From Saprospiraceae bacterium (GTDB taxonomy: Bacteria; Bacteroidota; Bacteroidia; Chitinophagales; Saprospiraceae), in NCBI GenBank assembly GCA_020436935.1, contig JAGQWX010000002.1, positions 62,001-126,000 on the forward strand: 64,000 nt of DNA, written 5' to 3'. Positions 25,268 to 34,385 of this stretch are shown here, piece by piece. The notes under the pieces are model-generated. The model was not told where the DNA came from and did no database searches. It worked only from the letters and a program-made list of their open reading frames with translations. Each line of letters starts with the position of its first letter. The stretch's first letter is position 1. Position numbers and translations under genes: made by a program.

Positions 25268-26527
25268 ATGAGTTATTCTTTGCAGGTGGAAGCCGGGACG
25301 AGAAGTCTTCAGGGGACCATCAAACTGACAGGGTCAAAATCTATAGCCAACCGAGTCTTGCTTATCAGAGCGCTTACTGAGGGCGATTTTCACATTGCCA
25401 ATATGTCTGAAAGTGATGACTCAGTCACTATGAATAAGTTGTTGAGCAGCGGGGATTATGAATTGGACGCACACCATGCGGGTACGACATTCAGATTCCT
25501 TACAGCTTATCTGGCTTCCAGACCTGGCGAGAACGTATTGACCGGTTCTGCAAGAATGAAACAACGTCCCATTGGGCCCTTGGTGGATGCACTCAGAAGC
25601 CTTGGAGCAGACATATCATATTTGGAGAATGAAGGTTATCCTCCCTTAAGGATTGGCAGCCCTGATGGAAATCTAAAGAAGGAAGTCAGCGTTAGGGGTG
25701 ATATCAGTTCTCAATATTTGTCAGCATTGCTGATGATAGGACCAACACTTCCGGAGGGTTTGGTATTGCACATCACTGGCGATCTGGTCTCAAGACCTTA
25801 TCTGGAAATGACGCTGCAGACCATGTCATTTTTTGGCGTGCAGCATGAATGGGAAGGACAGACCATATCTGTACCCTCTCAAACCTACCAGGCCCGGGAT
25901 TATTTTGTGGAAGCCGATTGGTCAGCAGCCAGCTACTATTACAGCCTCGCTGCTATGGCTGAAGAAGCCGGCCTCGTATTGGAGGGATTGAAGGAAGACA
26001 GTTTGCAGGGCGATGCAGCCATTGCTAAAATTGGTGAAAGCTTTGGCATACATACAACCTATCTGGAAAATAAGGTCAGATTGGTGAAAAGCAAAGGAAC
26101 ATCTGCACCTTCATTTTTTGAATACAACTTTATCAAACAACCAGACATAGCACAGACAGTTTTCGCCATGTGCGCAGCAACAGGAACCCAGGGATTATTT
26201 ACAGGTCTGCAGACCTTGTACATCAAAGAAACAGACAGATTGGCGGCTTTCAAAACTGAGTTGCAAAAAGTGCATGTGTTTCTGAGCAAAGTCCCGGATC
26301 GATTCAAAAAAAATACAGTGGGAGAATATTATATGCTGGAAGGCAAGGCCGACCTGAGCGAAATTCCGGTATTTGATACCTACCACGACCACCGCATGGC
26401 CATGGCATTGGCACCTTTGGCATTGCTGGGGCCTATCAGGGTCAATGAAGCGGATGTGGTTTCTAAGTCTTACCCTGCTTTCTGGGAAGATCTGGAGCAA
26501 CTGGGATTTGTAATTCAAAAAATATAG
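25268..26527 (+). CDS. aroA: 3-phosphoshikimate 1-carboxyvinyltransferase (EPSP synthase)
   Basis: Sixth step of the shikimate pathway, joining PEP and shikimate 3-phosphate. 419 residues, normal length. Motifs seen: LTGSKSIANRVLLIRAL (PEP/S3P-binding Lys-Ser), HHAGTTFRFLTAYLA in place of the usual NAGT, KQRPIGPLVDALRSLGA, VSRPYLEMTL, YIKETDRLAAF and YHDHRMAMAL. The first loop has HAGT rather than NAGT, a departure from the enterobacterial motif. Cotranscribed with osmC and the TonB-like gene (3 bp away). Confidence 0.95.
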   Translation: MSYSLQVEAGTRSLQGTIKLTGSKSIANRVLLIRALTEGDFHIANMSESDDSVTMNKLLSSGDYELDAHHAGTTFRFLTAYLASRPGENVLTGSARMKQRPIGPLVDALRSLGADISYLENEGYPPLRIGSPDGNLKKEVSVRGDISSQYLSALLMIGPTLPEGLVLHITGDLVSRPYLEMTLQTMSFFGVQHEWEGQTISVPSQTYQARDYFVEADWSAASYYYSLAAMAEEAGLVLEGLKEDSLQGDAAIAKIGESFGIHTTYLENKVRLVKSKGTSAPSFFEYNFIKQPDIAQTVFAMCAATGTQGLFTGLQTLYIKETDRLAAFKTELQKVHVFLSKVPDRFKKNTVGEYYMLEGKADLSEIPVFDTYHDHRMAMALAPLALLGPIRVNEADVVSKSYPAFWEDLEQLGFVIQKI

Positions 26528-26530
26528 AGG

Positions 26531-26998
26531 ATGAAGCGCAGCGCTAAAGAAGAGGGTTTTATAAAACAACCTTTTTATGAAGGCGGTAATGCTGCGCTGA
26601 CCAGATTTATACATTCCAACCTCAAATACCCTGAGGAGGCATTGATCCATAAAATATCAGGAGTCGTGGAGCTGATGCTCACCATCAACCATGAAGGCGC
26701 AGTTGAAGAATCCAACATACTATCATCGCTTGGGCATGGATGTGATGAAGAAGCCCAGCGTGTAGCTAGTCTGGTGAAATTTATTGTTCCGAAAACACCT
26801 AGAAAACTCAAAGTTATTTTTCATAAGCGACTCAGGGTCCAATTCAAATTACCAATCGCTCAGAAGGAGACACCCGTTCCTTCTGCAAAGCCGGATAAGT
26901 CGACATCGGTGATTCAATACCAATATACGGTGCCATCAAGCCCTAAAAAACAGGAAAATGTGTTCTCCTACACTTATACCATTTCCAATAAAAAATAA
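26531..26998 (+). CDS. TonB C-terminal-domain protein lacking a membrane anchor
   Basis: 155 residues. Residues 15-105 match the TonB C-terminal fold found in Bacteroidota energy transducers: FIHSNLKYPEEALIHKISG, VELMLTINHEGAVEESNILS and LGHGCDEEAQRVASLVKF. No signal peptide or transmembrane helix is present, and the C-terminal tail is Pro/Ser/Lys-rich with a Tyr-Thr pattern (YQYTVPSS, YTYTISNKK). A cytoplasmic location is therefore likely, and energy transduction is doubtful. Starts 3 bp after aroA, so they are cotranscribed. Function unknown. Confidence 0.75.
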   Translation: MKRSAKEEGFIKQPFYEGGNAALTRFIHSNLKYPEEALIHKISGVVELMLTINHEGAVEESNILSSLGHGCDEEAQRVASLVKFIVPKTPRKLKVIFHKRLRVQFKLPIAQKETPVPSAKPDKSTSVIQYQYTVPSSPKKQENVFSYTYTISNKK

Positions 26999-27024
26999 TT
27001 GACAGTGACTATTGCTTGCACCGA

Positions 27025-27438
27025 TCAAAGCAAGGTCTCCATCCTGATGTAAACCTGGCCATGTTTTTCAAAAGGCAATCCTGAATTTTCAAACCCAAAC
27101 TTCTGATAAAAAGAAGTTTTCTCCATCCGGGCATTACACCATAAAATCCTCGCTCCTTTTATTTTGGCAAAATCGATGGTATGTTGGATGAGCATGGATG
27201 CATATCCTTTGTTCTGTGCATCAAACATTGTAGCCAGTTTTCGGAATTGACATGCTTCACCCTCAAAAAAAAGTGAAATCACTGCAACCAGTTTGTCCGA
27301 AGCAAACACACCAAAGTGCGTACCAAAGTCGTCTTCAGGCAGCACAACAAATTCAGGAGACTGGTCCGGCCACATCACAATGTGCCTGATGTATTGGGTT
27401 TCTTTCCCTGTGATCTCTTTTATCTCAATGTCACCCAC
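27025..27438 (-). CDS. GNAT-family N-acetyltransferase
   Basis: 137 residues with the GNAT fold: FVVLPEDDFGTHFGVF, CQFRKLATMFDAQNKGYASMLIQHTIDFA (the acetyl-CoA loop, with Q/R-x2-G-x-A in place of the usual) and WCNARMEKTSFYQKFGF near the end. The substrate is unknown; the family acetylates small amines, antibiotics or proteins. It starts 9 bp after the MTHFR-like gene's stop, so both belong to one minus-strand unit. Confidence 0.85.
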   Translation of the reverse strand: MGDIEIKEITGKETQYIRHIVMWPDQSPEFVVLPEDDFGTHFGVFASDKLVAVISLFFEGEACQFRKLATMFDAQNKGYASMLIQHTIDFAKIKGARILWCNARMEKTSFYQKFGFENSGLPFEKHGQVYIRMETLL

Positions 27439-27447
27439 TGCAGAAGC

Positions 27448-28404
27448 TTACATTTCATAGGCCGGCACAATGATTTCGTGCTTTTCAAGTAATCTTCTGA
27501 CCTCATTGGTCAGCTCGATTGAGGCCTCAATCTCGTCCTTGCGGATAGCAACGCTTTCAATGTTGAATCCAAAAGGTATGCCTTGCTTTTTACAAGCCAG
27601 GATCAGTGCTTCTGCAATCCTGATCACTACATTGAAAGAGGTCTGGAGTAGGTTTTGGCTGATCAAAAACTCTTCTTTGATGTCTTCAGGAATAAAAATA
27701 CCCAGCCATTCCATAAAGCCCAGTGTCTTTAGTGAACCACAGGTGGTCAAAGTAAAAATCATGTATGGAGGTCTGCGATCCTGATTCCGTGCTGCTGCTG
27801 ACACTTCGTTGATCAGGGCTATGCAATTCTCTACGTGAAAGACACACTGACTGACAAAAAATGCGACCCCTTTATTTTCTTTCTGCAGAATTCTTTCTTC
27901 TTCACCGCCCAAAGAAAAATGCCGCTCAGGAATCATCACACCTCCGAAAGGCCAGTCAGTGCCAAAATGAGATATAGACAATTCATAAGCCCTGTCCAGG
28001 CTGGTTTTTGGCACAAAATCAGGAGAAGGCATACCCACCAGAACCGGAGTGTGCCCTCCAAAGTGGAGCTGGCCCATCCAGCTGAGCAACGATTCTTCAG
28101 CGTGGATGCCCACAGGCCGATACACAATTTTTGCAACATTCAGTGAGGTCAGATACTCACTGACATAAGTCAACGGATCCATTGCGGTGATGTAGGGGAA
28201 AGGCCTGTCTTCGTTGGTTCTTTCTTTCTCATCTTGTACATCATAAACGATGAGACCATCTATCGGCAGACCCGAAATTCTCTCAATGGTTTTTTCGGCA
28301 ATCTGTTGAAGTTTCTCGTCCTCTGTACCTGCCTTTGGGGGAGTGATACCGTAAAGCAAGATTCCTGACTCCCTCGCCGCTATTTTTTGTTTGAATTTAT
28401 TCAT
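27448..28404 (-). CDS. Methylenetetrahydrofolate reductase-like protein
   Basis: 318 residues from the ATG at 28404 (MNKFKQKIAARESGILLYGI); the open frame runs to 28509, but its extra N-terminus looks random. The protein resembles the TIM-barrel MTHFR superfamily (ITPPKAGTEDEKLQQIAEKT, DGLIVYDVQDEKERTNEDRP, FVSQCVFHVENCIALINEV), but it lacks several FAD/folate residues of MetF, so it is a paralogue group with unknown substrate. It is the first gene of a unit with the GNAT acetyltransferase. A -7-like element is not evident. Confidence 0.65.
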   Translation of the reverse strand: MNKFKQKIAARESGILLYGITPPKAGTEDEKLQQIAEKTIERISGLPIDGLIVYDVQDEKERTNEDRPFPYITAMDPLTYVSEYLTSLNVAKIVYRPVGIHAEESLLSWMGQLHFGGHTPVLVGMPSPDFVPKTSLDRAYELSISHFGTDWPFGGVMIPERHFSLGGEEERILQKENKGVAFFVSQCVFHVENCIALINEVSAAARNQDRRPPYMIFTLTTCGSLKTLGFMEWLGIFIPEDIKEEFLISQNLLQTSFNVVIRIAEALILACKKQGIPFGFNIESVAIRKDEIEASIELTNEVRRLLEKHEIIVPAYEM

Positions 28405-28627
28405 ACTGCTCGTTGAAAAACGGGCAAAGATAACATTGCATCCAAAATTGCAGGATATTGGTTTTTGCAAATTGGATTTGAAGTTATCCATCAGTCTAAA
28501 AATTACCAATTAGAGCATTATTGTACAAAATTTTGAATGCGCGCAAGCGAGGGGAGGACCTACTTCGAAAAATTTCGATCTTTTTTAAAGGAGTGGCCCT
28601 TTTTACATGAATTTTATTGAAGAAAGT

Positions 28628-28656
28628 TAATTTTGCACCACTTCACTAAAGTGAGG
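28628..28656 (+). promoter_or_regulatory. pheS promoter -7 element and 5' leader hairpin
   Basis: TAATTTTG (28628-28635) is an exact -7 match. It is followed at once by a hairpin CACTTCAC-TAAA-GTGAGGTG (28637-28656, 8-bp stem with one G-U pair, 4-nt loop), which would lie at or near the 5' end of the mRNA. It may stabilise the transcript. No T-box-like structure is seen. Confidence 0.45.
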
Positions 28657-28723
28657 TGTAGATATCGGAAATAGTACCATTTTATTTTCGATGTAAATAA
28701 AAACAAGGAGTAGAAAAAGGCAT

Positions 28724-29755
28724 ATGGAAGTTTTTGACAAAATAGACAGTATTGCTGCATCCATTGAAAAATACAGCATAAGCAGTGCTGCGGAACTGGA
28801 GGCATTCAGAATACAGTTCCTTGGAAGCAAGAATGAAATCAAAGATGTATTTGGTGAGATCAAGTCGGTACCCAATGAGCAGAAGAAAGAATTTGGGCAA
28901 AGGGTCAATGCGCTGAAATCAGCTGCAGAAGAAAAATTTGCAAAGGCTCAGGAGCAAATGCAATCATTGCTCAATAAGGCATCTTTCGGAGATCTTGACC
29001 TCAGTGCACCTGCGTCTGACCTTCAGCTTGGTTCCAGACATCCGATCAGCATCGTTATGAATCGCATGATCGATATTTTTGCCCGTATAGGTTTTGTTGT
29101 TGCAGAGGAAAGAGAAATCGAAGACGACTGGCATAATTTTACTGCAATGAATACTCCTGAAGACCATCCGGCCAGAGACATGCAGGATACCTTTTACCTC
29201 AAAGACAGCACCATCAATTTGTTGCGTACCCACACTTCAAGTGTGCAAAGCAGGGTGATGACCAGCCAGCAACCGCCCATCAGAATCATTGCTCCAGGAA
29301 GGGTTTACCGCAATGAAACCATTTCAGCAAGGTCGCACTGCCAGTTCCATCAGGTCGAAGGTCTGTACATTGACAAAAAAGTGAGTTTTGCGGACATGAA
29401 GCAAACATTGCTATACTTTGCCAGAGAGATGTATGGCGAAAAGACCGAAATAAGGCTGAGGCCAAGCTTCTTTCCTTTCACCGAACCCAGCGCAGAAATG
29501 GATGTATGGTTGGGAATGGAGACAGAAAGTGCACGTCGACTCACTAAAGGCACCGGTTGGCTTGAAGTCCTGGGTTGTGGCATGGTGGATCCGCAGGTTT
29601 TGACCAATTGCGGCATCGATGCCAACGAATACTCAGGTTATGCATTCGGTATCGGTATTGAACGATCAGCAATGCAGATGTTCAATATCAACGACATCAG
29701 ACTCATCTTCGAAAACGACGTCAGATTTTTGCGTCAGTTTTCTTCATTGATATAA
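28724..29755 (+). CDS. pheS: Phenylalanine-tRNA ligase alpha subunit
   Basis: Charges tRNA-Phe together with PheT (not in the window). 343 residues, normal. Class II motifs: motif 2 GRVYRNETISARSHCQFHQV, the LRPSFFPFTEPSAEMDV strand, motif 3 GYAFGIGIERSAMQMFNI, and an N-terminal coiled coil (residues 1-90). First gene of a pheS-hisS-gatA translation cluster. Confidence 0.96.
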   Translation: MEVFDKIDSIAASIEKYSISSAAELEAFRIQFLGSKNEIKDVFGEIKSVPNEQKKEFGQRVNALKSAAEEKFAKAQEQMQSLLNKASFGDLDLSAPASDLQLGSRHPISIVMNRMIDIFARIGFVVAEEREIEDDWHNFTAMNTPEDHPARDMQDTFYLKDSTINLLRTHTSSVQSRVMTSQQPPIRIIAPGRVYRNETISARSHCQFHQVEGLYIDKKVSFADMKQTLLYFAREMYGEKTEIRLRPSFFPFTEPSAEMDVWLGMETESARRLTKGTGWLEVLGCGMVDPQVLTNCGIDANEYSGYAFGIGIERSAMQMFNINDIRLIFENDVRFLRQFSSLI

Positions 29756-29764
29756 ATATTAGTT

Positions 29765-31117
29765 GTGAAACCACAGTTGCTCAAGGGTACCAGAGATTTT
29801 TTACCCGATCACATCAGCAAGCGCAAGTACATTTTTGACACGATAGAAACTGTTTTCAGGAAGTATGCCTTTGCCCGCATTGAAACACCAGCAATGGAAG
29901 CTCTGGAAACCCTCACAGGAAAGTACGGTGAAGAGGGAGACAAGTTGCTCTTCAAAATTTTGAACAATGGGAACTTCCTGGATAAGGCCGATGCATCTGC
30001 ACTCGAAGCAAAGGATTCACAGAAGCTGGCGTTGAGCATTGCAAAACGAGGATTGCGCTACGACCTTACCGTGCCTTTTGCAAGGTTTGTGGTACTCCAC
30101 CAAAACGAACTTGTTTTTCCATTCAAAAGATACCAAATCCAACCGGTATGGAGGGCAGACAGACCTCAGAAAGGGCGTTACCAGGAATTTTACCAGTGCG
30201 ACGCCGACGTTGTTGGATCAGAATCGCTCTTGTATGAAGCAGAGCTCGTCAGCATATACCACGAGGTTTTTGCAAAACTTGGACTGGGTGTTGAAATAAA
30301 GATCAACAACAGGAAGGTCTTGTTTGGCATCGCCGAAGCTGCAGGTATAACGGATAAGTTCGTGGATATGACTGTTGGCATTGACAAGCTCGACAAGATT
30401 GGTGAAGAAGGCGTGAGGAAAGAACTTGCAGAGAGAGGCATAGGGAGTGAGTCTGTTGATAAAATCATTACGTTGCTTGCGATTGCAGATTACAAACAAC
30501 TCCGGGAACACTTCGCCGAAGGCTCAGAAGGCTGGAAAGGTTTGCAAGAAATTGAACAGGTTTTCGGCTTTCTTGGGGACAGCGGCATAAAAGATCTCAA
30601 GTTTGAAATCACCCTTGCAAGAGGTTTGAGCTATTATACGGGCTGTATATTTGAAGTTGCCGTAGATAAAAGTAAACACCCCAATGTAGTCATGGGCTCT
30701 ATTGGAGGAGGAGGCAGATACGACAATCTTACAGGTAGTTTTGGAATGCCCGGACTTTCAGGTGTGGGCATATCATTTGGTGCTGAACGGATTTATGATG
30801 TGCTTGAAGAATTGAACTTGTTCCCCACTGAAGTTTTAGAAAAGCCAAGAGCAGTCTTTATGGCTTTTGACGAGGCATCTCTTGTCTGGGCGTTTAAAGC
30901 TGCACAGGCAGTGAGGGCTGAAGGCATAGACGTTGAGGTATACCCGGATGCGGGAAAGATCAAAAAGCAAATGAAATTTGCCAATGACAAAGGTGTGCAG
31001 TATGCTGCCATCGTTGGTGATCAGGAAGTGGCCAATAAGACGGTTGCGCTCAAGGATCTGGATACAGGAGAACAAGTCAGCCTGGATCTTGAAGCTTTAA
31101 TTTCCAAACTCAAATAA
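29765..31117 (+). CDS. hisS: Histidine-tRNA ligase
   Basis: Charges tRNA-His. 450 residues, normal for this class II enzyme. Seen: motif 1 region (GTRDFLPDHISKRKYIFDTI), the histidine-specific RYDLTVPFARFV, motif 2 YQIQPVWRADRPQKGRYQEF, the LARGLSYYTGCIFE loop and motif 3 GGGGRYDNL, then a C-terminal anticodon-binding domain (residues 345-450). GTG start 9 bp after pheS; cotranscribed with pheS and gatA. Confidence 0.96.
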   Translation: MKPQLLKGTRDFLPDHISKRKYIFDTIETVFRKYAFARIETPAMEALETLTGKYGEEGDKLLFKILNNGNFLDKADASALEAKDSQKLALSIAKRGLRYDLTVPFARFVVLHQNELVFPFKRYQIQPVWRADRPQKGRYQEFYQCDADVVGSESLLYEAELVSIYHEVFAKLGLGVEIKINNRKVLFGIAEAAGITDKFVDMTVGIDKLDKIGEEGVRKELAERGIGSESVDKIITLLAIADYKQLREHFAEGSEGWKGLQEIEQVFGFLGDSGIKDLKFEITLARGLSYYTGCIFEVAVDKSKHPNVVMGSIGGGGRYDNLTGSFGMPGLSGVGISFGAERIYDVLEELNLFPTEVLEKPRAVFMAFDEASLVWAFKAAQAVRAEGIDVEVYPDAGKIKKQMKFANDKGVQYAAIVGDQEVANKTVALKDLDTGEQVSLDLEALISKLK

Positions 31118-31124
31118 TTACCCA

Positions 31125-32531
31125 TTGAAATATCCATCCATAACTGCATTTCATAAAAGCATTCTAAACGGGGAGGCCAGTTTTACTGAGACCGTAAATT
31201 ATTACCTGAGCCAGATAGATGTGAACAAAGGTTTGAATGCCTTTGTAAATGTGTTTGCAGAAGATGCACTTGCCAGAGCGGCAGCTTTAGACCAACAAAA
31301 ACTGGCGGGTATGCCTATGGGCAAACTGGCGGGTGTTGTAATTTCTATAAAAGACAATATTTGTTATAAAGGACATATTGCGACTGCGGGATCGAAAATA
31401 CTTGAGGGATATCATTCTCCATTTTCTGCTACCGCAGTAGAAAAGCTCGTCAATGAAGGCGCTATCATCATCGGTACCACCAACTGCGATCAATTTGGAA
31501 TGGGGTCAATGAGCACCAACTCTCATTACGGTCCTGTGCGCAATGGAGCTGATCCGGAGTTGATTGCAGGCGGTTCGAGCGGAGGGGCAGCCGTAAGTGT
31601 TCAGATGGACATGTGTATGGCTGCATTGGGTAGCGATACAGGTGGCAGTATAAGACAACCTGCCGCATTTACTGATACCATTGGATTCAAGCCGAGTTAT
31701 GGTGCTGTCTCAAGGTATGGTCTTATTGCTTATGGATCTTCTTTTGACCAGATCGGGACGATCAGCAACAACTATGAAGACGCAAGAACCATATTTGAAA
31801 TCATGGCTGGTTCAGACGAGAAAGATTCCACTTCAATAGATATAGAAAAGGACGCCAAAACCTATGCGGGCAGACCAAAGCTGGCTTATGTTGAAGAGAT
31901 GTTTGAAGGTGATCAGGAATGGATGCAGGAGAACAGAGCCTTTTTGGAATCATTGAGGGAAACCTGCGACCTGGTGAAAGTGGATTTTCATTATATGAAA
32001 TATTTGGTCCCTTGTTACTATATCCTCACCACTGCAGAGGCTTCCAGCAATCTGAGCAGATTTGACGGAGTCAGGTATGGTCACCGCACGGCATCGCCTT
32101 CCGATCTCAAAGACATGTACCGGGAGTCCAGGTCAGAAGGTTTTGGACCCGAAGTCAAAAAGAGGATCATGTTGGGGACTTTTGTACTCAGCGAAGGATA
32201 CTTTGATGCTTATTTTACCAAAGCATTACGCGTGAGAAGGCTGATCCAAAACGAAGTCAACCAGATTTTAGAAGGCAATGACGGCTTTATTTTGCCCATT
32301 TCAGCCTCAGCACCGTGGCGATTAGACCAAAAAATTGAAGACCCTACCCAGATTTATATGTCAGATATCTACACTGTTTTGGCCAATTTGACAGGAAATC
32401 CGAGTGTTACAGTAAAAATTCCTACCGAAAAATATAATTCTAGAACATCCAATAGCGTTCAACTCATCGTAAATAGGGGAGCAGATATGTCAATATTTAA
32501 TTTGGCAGAAAAAATTTATAAAAAATATTAG
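31125..32531 (+). CDS. gatA: Asp/Glu-tRNA amidotransferase subunit A
   Basis: Amidase subunit that converts Glu-tRNA(Gln) or Asp-tRNA(Asn) to the amide form together with GatB and GatC (not in the window). 468 residues, normal. The Ser-cisSer-Lys triad region is visible: VVISIKDNICYKG (Lys), GGSSGGAAVSV and GSDTGGSIRQPAAF. TTG start 7 bp after hisS. Third gene of the translation cluster. Confidence 0.95.
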   Translation: MKYPSITAFHKSILNGEASFTETVNYYLSQIDVNKGLNAFVNVFAEDALARAAALDQQKLAGMPMGKLAGVVISIKDNICYKGHIATAGSKILEGYHSPFSATAVEKLVNEGAIIIGTTNCDQFGMGSMSTNSHYGPVRNGADPELIAGGSSGGAAVSVQMDMCMAALGSDTGGSIRQPAAFTDTIGFKPSYGAVSRYGLIAYGSSFDQIGTISNNYEDARTIFEIMAGSDEKDSTSIDIEKDAKTYAGRPKLAYVEEMFEGDQEWMQENRAFLESLRETCDLVKVDFHYMKYLVPCYYILTTAEASSNLSRFDGVRYGHRTASPSDLKDMYRESRSEGFGPEVKKRIMLGTFVLSEGYFDAYFTKALRVRRLIQNEVNQILEGNDGFILPISASAPWRLDQKIEDPTQIYMSDIYTVLANLTGNPSVTVKIPTEKYNSRTSNSVQLIVNRGADMSIFNLAEKIYKKY

Positions 32532-32608
32532 AAAACTTTTGCGCCCGTAAAACGTTGATAATCAAATGCTAATATTGAATTAATATTCTTAATAAACTGT
32601 TAAAAAAC

Positions 32609-32638
32609 TTGGATACCAAATATTTGGCAATACTTTTG
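32609..32638 (+). promoter_or_regulatory. Bacteroidota-type promoter of the MltD-like gene
   Basis: A TTGG (32609-32612) followed after 18 nt by TACTTTTG (32631-32638) fits the -33/-7 consensus. The leader from about 32645 to the ATG at 32753 is over 100 nt long. Confidence 0.6.
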
Positions 32639-32752
32639 CACCCTCTAATGTAATTCGTACAACCTAAAAATCGACTATTACTCACGGACTTACATGAAGA
32701 ACTAGTTTCTAAAAACTAAGAATTATAATCCAGAACATAATCTATTAAGTTA

Positions 32753-34015
32753 ATGAAACTTGAACTAGTAAGCTATTGTAAGTTTCGTCTTGTAGTTATA
32801 CTTCTGATATTACTCCCCCAAGTAATATTTGCAAGTGCAAGGCGATTCGATCCGGAGACTGACAGGCTGGTCAAAGAGAGATTTCTCTCGATGGCAGCAG
32901 AAATTGATGTCAGATACTCCGATGAAGTAAGAGATAGAATCTTTTACTACGTAGAGAAACACAAGAATGCCAGTGCGCAAATTCTTGGAAGGCTTCCTAT
33001 GTATTTGCCCATCTTTACAGACATTGTAAGAGAGAAGCAAATGCCCGAGGAGTTGGTTTATCTTCCTATTGTTGAATCCAGTCTTTTTCCGGAAGCTGTT
33101 TCAAAAGTTGGTGCTACCGGCTTGTGGCAGTTTATGAGACCGACTGCTCAATTGATGGGATTGAAGATGACCAAGAACGTGGACGAACGCAGAGATCCAA
33201 TTAAATCTACTGAGGCGGCCATGGACTATCTAAAACATCTCTATAAAATTTATGGCAGTTGGGGCACTGTACTTGCCGCATACAACAGCGGTACGGGCAC
33301 AGTAAATAAGGCAATAAGAAGGGCCGGAAACAAGAAAAACTATTGGGCAATCAGGCAATACCTGCCAAGAGAAACCCAGCAGTATGTTCCAAGATTTTTG
33401 GCAATTCTTTATGTGGTAAATCATTACAAGGATCATGGCATTGTGCCAAGAGTACCGGGTGATGATATGGTACACACTTCTATCGCCAGGGTCAAAGGTC
33501 ATATCAATCTGAATGAGCTGGCCAGGGATATGGGAGTAGAAAGAGAAATGCTTTTGAAGCTCAATCCAGGATATATCAGAGGATATGTTCCGGGCAACGG
33601 CAACGAACACTACATCATCATACCTCACAATAAGTTGGGAGTGTATATTGAGAAGTACGGTAGCGGAGATGATATTGTAAAAATCAATTCAAGCTTTGCG
33701 ACCAATTTTGACGACTTGTCCATTGCTTACAAGGCTACAGACGATACTGAGCGATCAGAAATCAGTATTCCTGAACTGCCATCCGGAGAAGAGGACAATG
33801 ATTTTCCAACGAGAGACAATGGTGCTGACATGTATTTAAAGAATGCATCCATCATCAATGACAGAACGTACAAGTATATCCGACTGACCAATGGCCAGTC
33901 TTTGAGGCAGATAGCAGAGAATTATGGTGTTGAACTCGCCGTTCTTTTGGATGAAAACAATTACTCTTCCAGCAATTTGCCAAGATTAGGTGACCTTGTA
34001 AAAATTCCTATGTGA
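32753..34015 (+). CDS. MltD-like lytic transglycosylase with LysM domain
   Basis: A 420-residue exported enzyme that cleaves peptidoglycan glycan strands. Signal peptide residues 1-28. The GH23/SLT domain spans about residues 85-240, with catalytic Glu108 (LPIVESSLFPEAVS), the GATGLWQFM motif and NSGTGTVNKAIRRAG. A LysM-like domain is at the C-terminus (YIRLTNGQSLRQIAENYGVE), with a further LysM-like segment near residues 250-300. Single-gene unit with a clear promoter and a long leader. Confidence 0.93.
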   Translation: MKLELVSYCKFRLVVILLILLPQVIFASARRFDPETDRLVKERFLSMAAEIDVRYSDEVRDRIFYYVEKHKNASAQILGRLPMYLPIFTDIVREKQMPEELVYLPIVESSLFPEAVSKVGATGLWQFMRPTAQLMGLKMTKNVDERRDPIKSTEAAMDYLKHLYKIYGSWGTVLAAYNSGTGTVNKAIRRAGNKKNYWAIRQYLPRETQQYVPRFLAILYVVNHYKDHGIVPRVPGDDMVHTSIARVKGHINLNELARDMGVEREMLLKLNPGYIRGYVPGNGNEHYIIIPHNKLGVYIEKYGSGDDIVKINSSFATNFDDLSIAYKATDDTERSEISIPELPSGEEDNDFPTRDNGADMYLKNASIINDRTYKYIRLTNGQSLRQIAENYGVELAVLLDENNYSSSNLPRLGDLVKIPM

Positions 34016-34079
34016 TTGTATGTTAATCATGTATGTATTTAATTAATGGCTATTTCTTAATAAAGTAATAAAATATTAG

Positions 34080-34106
34080 TTGTATTAGGAGAAAGCTATA
34101 TATTTG
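34080..34106 (+). promoter_or_regulatory. Promoter of tRNA-Cys
   Basis: TATATTTG (34099-34106), an exact -7 match, lies 20 bp before the tRNA, with TTG 16 nt further up (34080-34082). Confidence 0.5.
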
Positions 34107-34125
34107 CGGTCCTTAACGAGGTTTT

Positions 34126-34197
34126 GGTCTCGTGGCCGAGAGGCTTAGGCAAAGGTCTGCAAAACCTTCTACAGCGGTTCGAATCCGCTCGAGACCT
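34126..34197 (+). tRNA. tRNA-Cys (anticodon GCA)
   Basis: A 72-nt cloverleaf: acceptor stem GGTCTCG / CGAGACC, anticodon loop CTGCAAA inside the stem AAGGT/ACCTT (anticodon GCA), and T arm AGCGGTTCGAATCCGCT. The discriminator base is T, typical for Cys. CCA is not encoded. Confidence 0.95.
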
Positions 34198-34205
34198 CAA
34201 ACAAA

Positions 34206-34239
34206 AAAGAAGCCCTTTCCATTGCGGAAGGGCTTCTTT
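34206..34239 (+). terminator. Rho-independent terminator after tRNA-Cys
   Basis: A 12-bp stem AAAGAAGCCCTT / AAGGGCTTCTTT around a 10-nt loop, 8 bp after the tRNA and followed by a short T-containing run. Confidence 0.85.
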
Positions 34240-34385
34240 GTATTATAAAATCGGTAATTGATGGTCTGTTAATTTACAAAGTGGCCATAAATTAATTTCC
34301 GGTTTACTTGATGATCTTTCGGCACCTGATACGCCAGTTAAAAATTGGCCTTTAGATTCCGGATATTATTTATCCATCAAATAAT

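Noticed and set aside
28614-28908. Minus-strand frames over the start of pheS
   Set aside because: They overlap the pheS promoter and a conserved coding region; no support.
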